A stretch of 64,000 bases of DNA from Deltaproteobacteria bacterium (GTDB lineage: Bacteria; Myxococcota; Myxococcia; Myxococcales; Anaeromyxobacteraceae). Under the pieces are notes generated by a model. That model was not told the DNA's origin, made no database searches, and saw only the letters and a list, made by a program, of their open reading frames with translations. How positions within the stretch are numbered: position 1 is the stretch's first letter; every line of letters begins with the position of its first letter. Made by a program: the position numbers and the translations under genes. Shown here piece by piece: positions 58,216 to 64,000 of the stretch. The stretch lies in NCBI GenBank assembly GCA_016214955.1, contig JACRMN010000020.1:62001-126000 (forward strand), read 5' to 3'.

Positions 58216-58677
58216 GTGCGCCTGCGCATCCTGGCCATCGGGCGCGATCGCTCCGGGCTCTACCAGCCGGCGCTGGAGGAGTACGCGAAGCGCATCGCCC
58301 GCTACGCCCGCGTCGAGGTGGTGGAGGTCCCGGAGGCGCGCAAGCACGCCGGCACCCCGCGGGCCCGCGAGGAGGAGGCCGAGGCGCTGCTCGCGCGGCT
58401 CGGCGCGCGGGAGCGGCTCGTGGCCCTCGACGAGCGCGGCAGGGAGCACACCAGCGTCGAGCTGGCGCGGCGGCTGGCGGCCTGGCTCGAGGGGGGGCGG
58501 GACGTGGCGCTGGTGATCGGCGGCTCCGACGGGCTCGCCGAGGCGGTGCTGCAGCGGGCCGAGGAGAGGCTCAGCCTCTCGCGCCTGACGCTGGCCCACC
58601 GGCTGGCGCGGCTGGTGCTGCTGGAGCAGCTCTACCGGGGCTTCACCATCCTGCGCGGGGAGCCGTATCACAAGTGA
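58216..58677 (+). CDS. rlmH: 23S rRNA pseudouridine-1915 N3-methyltransferase
   Basis: 153 residues, the usual length. A SPOUT-class methyltransferase; ALVIGGSDGLAEAVL forms part of the SAM site and RLVLLEQLYRGFTILRGEPYHK is the typical C-terminus. Methylates Psi1915 in helix 69 of 23S rRNA. Start GTG at 58216, 4 bases after the anti-sigma stop. Normally beside rsfS, which is 51 kb away here. Confidence 0.95.
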   Translation: MRLRILAIGRDRSGLYQPALEEYAKRIARYARVEVVEVPEARKHAGTPRAREEEAEALLARLGARERLVALDERGREHTSVELARRLAAWLEGGRDVALVIGGSDGLAEAVLQRAEERLSLSRLTLAHRLARLVLLEQLYRGFTILRGEPYHK

Positions 58678-58763
58678 AGGGGACCCGAAGGGGACCCTGC
58701 GCGCCCGCCGGCGGGCGCTAAGACCTGTGGCGAGGGTAGCCGACGACCGCGCAGGTGAACCGC

Positions 58764-59897
58764 ATGGCCGACTCCCCTGGCGCCCGGTGGGCGCTGCTCC
58801 TTTGCCTCCCCCTCGCCGCCTGCTCCGCGGAGACCGCCGACCTGGCGCCGCTCGACTGGCAGCGCGTGGACGGGCCCGGCCCGGGCGGCTCCGTGCTCGG
58901 GCTGGGCAGCGCCGGCGCCTTCGACGAGCGGGGCAACTTCACGGTGCGGGCCTTCCTCGACGGCTCGGTCTACCGGCTCTACTACGGCGGAAGCGACGCC
59001 AGCGACCCCACCGGCAACGGCTCCTGCCCGGGCATCAACGGCACCCACTGGCGCATCGGCACCGCCGAGTCCGCAGACGGCCTCACCTGGACCCGCGTGG
59101 CCGGGAGCGCCACCGGCGGCGCCGTCCTCGACAACGGCAGCGCCACCGACTTCGACAGCCAGATCACCTACCGCCCCTTCGTGCTCAAGGACGGCTCGCT
59201 CTACCGGATGTGGTTCAACGGCAGCACCAAGTTCTTCAACTGCCCCACCGGCACCCGGGCCGACAACCGCCGCATCGGCTACGCCGAGTCGAGCGACGGC
59301 GTGGCCTGGACCAAGCTGTACGACGGGGGCGGGCCGGGCGGGAGCGTGCTGCCGCTGGGCGGCGCCGGCGCCATCGACGAGCAGCAGGTGGGGTACGTCT
59401 GGGTGCTGCAGGACGGGCCCGAGTACAAGATGTACTACTCGGCCAACGACGCCTCCAACAACTGGCGGGTGGGGCTGGCGGTCTCGCGCGACGCCCGCAG
59501 CTGGACCAAGGTCCCCGGGAAGCTCGCCGGCGGCGCGGTCCTCGGGCTCGGCGCGCCGGGGAGCCTCGACGGCGCCTGCGCCTACCAGCCGGCGGTGGTG
59601 AAGGAGCGGGACCAGCTCTACCGCATGTGGTACCGCGGCTGCTCCGGCGCCTCCAACGCCGGGCCCAGCGGCGGCTCCATCGGCTACGCCGAGTCCAACG
59701 ACGGGATCACCTGGGTGAAGATCCCGCAGCCCGGGCCGGCCGGTGCCGCCCTGGGCGCCGGGCCCGCGGGCCGCTTCGACGCCGCCGGCCTCACCACCCC
59801 CTCGGTCTTCCGCGACGCGCAGGGCTGGGTCATGTACTACGCCGGCTTCGACCCCACCGGCCGCTTCCTCACCGGCGTGGCGAGGGCCCGGCCGTGA
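58764..59897 (+). CDS. Secreted lipoprotein with five-bladed propeller (GH43/GH32-like)
   Basis: 377 residues. Lipobox LPLAAC gives a lipidated N-terminus. Repeated blade motifs such as RIGYAESSDGVAWTK, RVGLAVSRDARSWTK and SIGYAESNDGITWVK recur about every 75-80 residues, as in arabinanase/levanase-like proteins. Catalytic acids cannot be placed with confidence, so it may be an inactive sugar-binding member. ATG chosen by AGGTGA six bases upstream; a GTG at 58755 is the alternative. Confidence 0.78.
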   Translation: MADSPGARWALLLCLPLAACSAETADLAPLDWQRVDGPGPGGSVLGLGSAGAFDERGNFTVRAFLDGSVYRLYYGGSDASDPTGNGSCPGINGTHWRIGTAESADGLTWTRVAGSATGGAVLDNGSATDFDSQITYRPFVLKDGSLYRMWFNGSTKFFNCPTGTRADNRRIGYAESSDGVAWTKLYDGGGPGGSVLPLGGAGAIDEQQVGYVWVLQDGPEYKMYYSANDASNNWRVGLAVSRDARSWTKVPGKLAGGAVLGLGAPGSLDGACAYQPAVVKERDQLYRMWYRGCSGASNAGPSGGSIGYAESNDGITWVKIPQPGPAGAALGAGPAGRFDAAGLTTPSVFRDAQGWVMYYAGFDPTGRFLTGVARARP

Positions 59898-60667
59898 TCC
59901 ACCGCCTCCTCGCCCTGGCCGCGCTCCTCTGCGCCGGCGCCGCCCGCGGCCAGACCATGCTCGATCAGGAGGAGCGGCTCATCGAGCTGCACTCGCTGCT
60001 GCTGGCCCTGCCGGCGCTCCAGGCGCCGGGGGGCCTGGCCAGCGGGGAGGCGACGGTGGGGCTGGAGCTGGTGGCCATCCCCACCATCGACGGCACCACC
60101 GGCGGCAAGCGCCAGATCACCGCCTCGGACCGCACCCGCGCCTTCCCCCGGCCGCGCCTGGCGCTGGGGCTCGCCGGTCCGGCCGGCACCCGCGCGATCC
60201 TCGGGCTCGCCTACGTCCCGCCGGTGGCGGTGAACGACGTCACCTCGCACCAGGGGGCGCTGGAGGTGGGGCTGGCCCGCGCCCTCGGCCCGGTGTGGCT
60301 GGGGCTGCGCGGCCAGGTGGTCTACGGCCGCTCGCGGAGCCCGGTCACCGACCCGGCGACCCGCGACACCCTCACCACCTGGATCGCCGGCGCCGACCTC
60401 TCGGCCGGCTGGCCCTTCCAGGCCTTCGGCCTCCGCGCCACGCCCTACGCCTCGGTGGGCGTGGCCCGCGTGGCCGGCGACTTCCGGGTGACGAGCGACG
60501 GCTACCTGCTCCGGAGCCGCACCACCGACCTGTCGCTGGGCGCCGGCCTGCGGGTCGCGCTCCCGGGCCGGCTCGACGCCGCGGCGGAGCTGGTCGGATA
60601 CCCGGGCCGCCTGGTTCACCCGTCCTTCCGGCTCGCCTGGGCACCCGACCTGGGCTGGTCCCGGTGA
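59894..60667 (+). CDS. Outer-membrane beta-barrel-like protein
   Basis: 257 residues from GTG overlapping the upstream stop (GTGA). Signal peptide LLALAALLCAGAARG, then 10-12 amphipathic strands alternating with turns (for example PRLALGLAGPAGTRAILGLAYVPP). The C-terminal residues LAWAPDLGWSR suit a barrel-like outer-membrane protein. No named family. Co-transcribed with the propeller lipoprotein. Confidence 0.65.
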   Translation: MIHRLLALAALLCAGAARGQTMLDQEERLIELHSLLLALPALQAPGGLASGEATVGLELVAIPTIDGTTGGKRQITASDRTRAFPRPRLALGLAGPAGTRAILGLAYVPPVAVNDVTSHQGALEVGLARALGPVWLGLRGQVVYGRSRSPVTDPATRDTLTTWIAGADLSAGWPFQAFGLRATPYASVGVARVAGDFRVTSDGYLLRSRTTDLSLGAGLRVALPGRLDAAAELVGYPGRLVHPSFRLAWAPDLGWSR

Positions 60668-60692
60668 CCTCGGAAAGAGAGGAGAGAGGCAC

Positions 60693-61133
60693 ATGAAGAC
60701 GAGGATCGCGTCCCTGGGCTTCCTGCTGCTGGCGGCCTGCGGCGGAGGCGGGGACAGCCCGGCCGGCGGCGGCGGCCAGACGACCAACATCTACACGGGC
60801 ACCATCACGGTGACGAGCGCCATGGCGGCGGGCACCACCAGCTGCCAGGGCACCACCGCCGTAGTCCGCTTCAAGGCGGCCGGCGGCGGCGCCGACATCC
60901 ACAGCGTCACCGTTGCCGGCGGGGGCTGCGTGCAGTTCGTGAACGACGACGGCGCCGACCACAGGGTGGCGGGCCGCAGCGCCACCACCGGCTGCGGCGG
61001 CCTCAACGCCCCGGCGGCCACCCCGGCCGGCCAGAGCTACACCGCCGGCCCGCTGGGCGCAGCCGCAGGCCCCATCACCTGCGACTGGCAGGACAGCCTC
61101 AACCCCCCCGGCGCCGGTGGTGGCGGGTACTGA
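60693..61133 (+). CDS. Cupredoxin-like lipoprotein
   Basis: 146 residues. Lipobox LLLAAC followed by a glycine-rich linker. The remaining region (VQFVNDDGADHRVAG ... CDWQDSLNPP) has the His and Cys spacing of a small blue-copper-type fold, as in proteins with plastocyanin-like domains. A methionine ligand is not obvious, so copper binding is uncertain. Downstream of the barrel protein in a likely three-gene operon. Confidence 0.6.
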   Translation: MKTRIASLGFLLLAACGGGGDSPAGGGGQTTNIYTGTITVTSAMAAGTTSCQGTTAVVRFKAAGGGADIHSVTVAGGGCVQFVNDDGADHRVAGRSATTGCGGLNAPAATPAGQSYTAGPLGAAAGPITCDWQDSLNPPGAGGGGY

Positions 61134-61213
61134 GCGCCCTTCGCGCACTGCGTCGTGAGGCGCCCTTCGCCGCGCGGAGGAACCGCGGGTAGGATGGCAG
61201 GCGGAGGTCACGC

Positions 61214-62218
61214 ATGCGTTCTGCCATACTCGGCGCAGGTTCCTGGGGCACCGCCCTCGCCTCGGTCCTGGCGGGCAAGGGCTATCCAACCGTCCTCTGG
61301 GGCCGCGATCCCGCGGTGGTGGAGGCGGTGGCGCTCCGCCACGAGAACCCGCGCTACCTCCCCGGCATCCCGCTGCCGCCGTCCCTGGGCGCCACCACCG
61401 ACATGGGCCGCGCGCTCGAGGGGGCGGAGCTGGTGGTGCTGGCGGTGCCCTCGCACGCCCTGCGCCAGGTGGCCATCGAGTCGAAGCGGCTGGTGCACGC
61501 CGGCGTACCCATCGTCTCCTGCGCCAAGGGCATCGAGGTCGACAGCCTCATGACCATGAACGAGGTGCTGGAGGACGTGTTGCCTGTGCCGCTGCACCCG
61601 TACCTCTGCTTCCTGGGCGGTCCGTCCTTCGCCAAGGAGGTGGCCCGCGGCCTCCCCACCGCGGTGACCATCGCCGGCCGCTGGGAGCGGGTGGCCAGGC
61701 AGGTGCAGGAGGCCTTCCACACCAAGACCTTCCGCCCCTACACCTCGAGCGACATCGTGGGCTGCGAGATCGGCGGCTGCGTGAAGAACGTGGTGGCCAT
61801 CAGCGCCGGCCTCTCCGACGGCATGGGCTTCGGCGCCAACGCCCGGGCGGCGCTCATCACCCGCGGCCTGGCCGAGATCAGCCGGCTGGCGGTGAAGAAG
61901 GGGGCCAACCCGCTCACGCTCTCGGGCCTGGCCGGGCTCGGCGACCTGGTGCTCACCTGCTCCTCCGAGCTGTCCCGCAACCGGACCGTGGGCTTCGGCA
62001 TCGGCCAGGGCAAGACGGCCGAGCAGGTGCAGAAGGAGCTGGGGCAGGTGGCCGAGGGCGTCCGCAACGCCAGGAGCGTCCACGCCCTGGCGAACCGCCT
62101 CTCGGTGTACATGCCCATCTCCACCGCCGTGTACGGGATGCTCTACGAGGGCGTGCCGGCCAAGACCGCCGTCGGCGACCTCCTCGGCAAGGAGACCAAG
62201 TCCGAGCTGGCGGGGTAA
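61214..62218 (+). CDS. gpsA: Glycerol-3-phosphate dehydrogenase [NAD(P)+]
   Basis: 334 residues. Supplies sn-glycerol-3-phosphate for phospholipid synthesis. [17 protein letters not shown] is the Rossmann motif, with [23 protein letters not shown] and the catalytic-Lys region [34 protein letters not shown]. Complete and of standard length. Confidence 0.96.
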   Translation: MRSAILGAGSWGTALASVLAGKGYPTVLWGRDPAVVEAVALRHENPRYLPGIPLPPSLGATTDMGRALEGAELVVLAVPSHALRQVAIESKRLVHAGVPIVSCAKGIEVDSLMTMNEVLEDVLPVPLHPYLCFLGGPSFAKEVARGLPTAVTIAGRWERVARQVQEAFHTKTFRPYTSSDIVGCEIGGCVKNVVAISAGLSDGMGFGANARAALITRGLAEISRLAVKKGANPLTLSGLAGLGDLVLTCSSELSRNRTVGFGIGQGKTAEQVQKELGQVAEGVRNARSVHALANRLSVYMPISTAVYGMLYEGVPAKTAVGDLLGKETKSELAG

Positions 62219-62283
62219 ACGTCCGTCCCGTGTCCCGCGTGCCTGGAATCGCCTCCCGACGCCCCCCGCGGTAGCATCCCTCC

Positions 62284-63750
62284 ATGGATCTGGCGGCAGC
62301 GCTCGTCCGGGAAGGCGTGCTCGCTCCCGAGGCGGTCTCCCGCGCCCTGGCGGCGGCACGCGACGGCGACGTGGCCTCGGCCGCGCTGCGCCTGGGGATC
62401 TGCGACGAGGGGGCGCTGGTGCGAGGCCTGGCCCGCGCCTTCGAGTGCCCGGGCGTGGACCTCTCCCGCAGCGTGCTGCCCGGCGCCAACCTCGAGGTCA
62501 TCGCCCCCGACTTCTGCCGCGAGCGCAAGGTGATCCCGGTGACGGTGGGCCGATCCGAGATCGTGCTCGCCATGTCGGACCCCGACGACCTGACGCTGGC
62601 CGACGAGGTCCGCTTCGTCACCGGCCGCAAGGTGCTGCGCCACGCCGCCGTGGCCCTCTCCATCGAGCGGGCGCTTGCCGGCCTGGCCAAGGCCCGCGAC
62701 ACCGGCCAGCCCGCCTGGCGCGGGGCCGCGGCCCCGGCGCTCCCCGACCCGACCACCGGCTGGGCGGCCATCGTCAAGCCGGGGGAGCGAACCCCGCCGG
62801 CGGTGGACCTGCCCGACGCCCCCGAGAAGATGGAGCTGATCTCGGCCTCGGAGCTGGTGACGCCCTTCCAGCCGCCGCCGCAGCCGCCGGGCCCCGCGCC
62901 GCGGCGCAAGCTGCCCGAGGCGCCGCCTCCCGACCCGCGGGCCGCCGAGGTGCCCACCGTCCGGCTCTCGGGCAACGCCGCCGGCAAGGTGGCGCTGGTG
63001 GCCGACGACGACCGCGAGGTGCTGAAGCTGCTCTCGGCGGTGCTGACGCGCCTGGGCTGCGTGGTGCTGGAGGCCCAGAACGGCAGGCAGGCGCTGGAGA
63101 TGGCGCGCAGCGCCCGGCCCGACCTGGTGGTCCTCGACGCCATGATGCCGGGCATGCACGGCTTCGAGGTGTGCCGGGCCATCAAGGGCGACCGCGACCT
63201 CCGCGCGGTGCCGGTGATCCTCTGCTCCGCCATCTACCGGGGCACGGTGGGCGAGGACGCCCAGATCGCCTTCGGCGCCGACGCCTTCGTGGAGAAGCCC
63301 TTCCGCGTCGACGACCTGACCCGGGTGGTGAAGGTGGCGCTGCTCGGCGCCGGGGCCGCCGAGACGCCGGAGGAGCGGCTGATGAAGGCCGACGCCGAGC
63401 GCTCCTGGCGCGCCGCGGCCGAGGCCCTGGCCGCGGGCAAGGAGGTGGACGCCATCTCCTGGGCCCGGGCCGCCTGCCAGAAGGACCCGCGCTCGGCCGA
63501 GGCCCACTACTACCTGGGACACGCCCTCTCCCGGCAGGGGCAGCTCTACGAGGCGGTGGCCGCCTACGAGCGGGCCGCCGAGCTGCGGCCCGACGTGGAC
63601 GCGGCCCACCAGTGCCTGGCCCAGACCTACGAGCGGCTCGGCTTCCAGAAGTCGGCGCGCGAGTCCTGGGCCCGCGCCATCGAGAGCTGCAAGGATCCGG
63701 CCCGCAAGAAGGCCATGCAGGCCCGCCTCATGAGCCTGCTCGGCGCCTGA
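62284..63750 (+). CDS. MshEN-REC-TPR fusion protein
   Basis: 488 residues. N-terminal MshEN/T2SSE_N-like domain (about 1-140; for example ALRLGICDEGALVRGLARAFECPGVDL), as in c-di-GMP-binding ATPases of type II secretion and pili. A receiver domain (about 235-355; ALVADDDREVLKLLSAVLTRLG, VVLDAMMPGMHGFE with the phospho-Asp, EKPFRVDD) and TPR-like repeats (about 385-488; EAHYYLGHALSRQGQLYEAVAAYERAAEL) follow. It resembles myxobacterial signalling adaptors that could link c-di-GMP to pilus or secretion control. Confidence 0.85.
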   Translation: MDLAAALVREGVLAPEAVSRALAAARDGDVASAALRLGICDEGALVRGLARAFECPGVDLSRSVLPGANLEVIAPDFCRERKVIPVTVGRSEIVLAMSDPDDLTLADEVRFVTGRKVLRHAAVALSIERALAGLAKARDTGQPAWRGAAAPALPDPTTGWAAIVKPGERTPPAVDLPDAPEKMELISASELVTPFQPPPQPPGPAPRRKLPEAPPPDPRAAEVPTVRLSGNAAGKVALVADDDREVLKLLSAVLTRLGCVVLEAQNGRQALEMARSARPDLVVLDAMMPGMHGFEVCRAIKGDRDLRAVPVILCSAIYRGTVGEDAQIAFGADAFVEKPFRVDDLTRVVKVALLGAGAAETPEERLMKADAERSWRAAAEALAAGKEVDAISWARAACQKDPRSAEAHYYLGHALSRQGQLYEAVAAYERAAELRPDVDAAHQCLAQTYERLGFQKSARESWARAIESCKDPARKKAMQARLMSLLGA

Positions 63751-63830
63751 GGTTGCGCGGCACGCCCGCGCCTCCTACTTCCTGCCGGGAGCCGGCCCGC
63801 GCCGCCCCGGAGCCCCGAGGACACCCGCCC

Positions 63831-64000
63831 ATGAACAGCCCCGCCCCCCAGGCCGCCCGCGCCCTGGCCGGAACCGCCGAGGAGCTCACCCGCACCGCCC
63901 AGGCCGAGCTGGCCCGGGCCCGCGAGGCGGCCGAGCGGCTCGCCGCCCTGCCGCGCCCGGCGGGGAGGGAGGAGGCGCTGGGGGCCTACGAGGAGGCCAT
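63831..64000 (+). CDS. N-terminal fragment of a gene cut by the window edge
   Basis: The ATG at 63831 opens a frame that runs to the right edge, starting MNSPAPQAARALAGTAEELTR and continuing as an Ala/Arg-rich helical segment. It could be the N-terminus of an M3-type oligoendopeptidase, but 56 residues are too few to decide. Confidence 0.5.
   Translation, partial: MNSPAPQAARALAGTAEELTRTAQAELARAREAAERLAALPRPAGREEALGAYEEA

Noticed and set aside
1-64000. tRNA, rRNA, tmRNA or phage attachment sites
   Set aside because: No cloverleaf, rRNA-like or integrase-associated sequence was noticed on reading; a dedicated RNA search was not possible.

Overview
The window is uniformly very GC-rich (codon third positions almost all G or C), gene-dense and mostly made of short-spaced or overlapping operons. 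GC content, many secreted or lipoprotein genes, two-component and sigma-54 regulators, a pyruvate:ferredoxin oxidoreductase and a respiratory, tungsten-using metabolism fit an anaerobic or facultative myxobacterium, most likely Anaeromyxobacter or a close Myxococcota relative. This is inference from style and gene content. No rRNA, tRNA, CRISPR array or complete insertion sequence was seen.

Layout: (1) 1-7.4 kb, housekeeping: a DUF2339-type polytopic membrane protein (open at the left edge), an exported protein, proB-proA and rsfS. (2) 7.4-20 kb, a tungsten enzyme module. A leftward operon tupA-tupB-tupC (tungstate uptake) ends in a sigma-54 activator. A radical SAM maturase, moaA, a small membrane protein and moeA serve cofactor and enzyme assembly. 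A tungstopterin aldehyde:ferredoxin oxidoreductase (AOR) is followed by MoaD-like and ThiF/MoeB-like proteins. moeA and aor diverge from a 327-bp region holding two convincing sigma-54 -24/-12 promoters and a cluster of TGTCRC/GYGACA half-sites between them. (3) 20.3-34.7 kb, an iron-containing alcohol dehydrogenase and an AmiS/UreI-like channel, followed by a mycofactocin operon: mftA, mftB, mftC, an OYE/FadH-like flavoprotein, etfA, fixC, fixX, etfB, mftF, a second radical SAM/SPASM protein, a MoxR AAA+ ATPase, a CoxE-type VWA protein and a small monooxygenase-fold protein. (4) 34.9-36.9 kb, a second, paralogous sigma-54 activator closes the module.

Working model (inference): an alcohol is oxidised by the Fe-ADH with mycofactocin as redox partner. 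The resulting aldehyde is oxidised by the tungsten AOR. Electrons pass through the flavoprotein/ETF/FixCX chain to the quinone pool and through ferredoxin. The two sigma-54 activators switch the whole set on. Classic partners MftD, MftE and MftG are absent from the window, so this is a variant mycofactocin system.

(5) 36.9-46.2 kb: ABM-fold protein, aminotransferase, hybrid histidine kinase, small membrane protein, nifJ-type pyruvate:ferredoxin oxidoreductase, then a GntP-like transporter plus MarR regulator whose promoter looks leaderless and is covered by two MarR-type palindromes. (6) 46.4-53.5 kb: tandem ACT protein, EamA transporter, RND pump (MFP plus inner-membrane subunit), a Cys-rich exported protein and a solitary IS3 OrfA-like HTH protein. 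(7) 53.6-64 kb: two paralogous branched-chain-amino-acid-type binding proteins, an ECF sigma/anti-sigma pair, rlmH, a secreted propeller/barrel/cupredoxin-like trio, gpsA, a MshEN-REC-TPR protein and the start of another gene.
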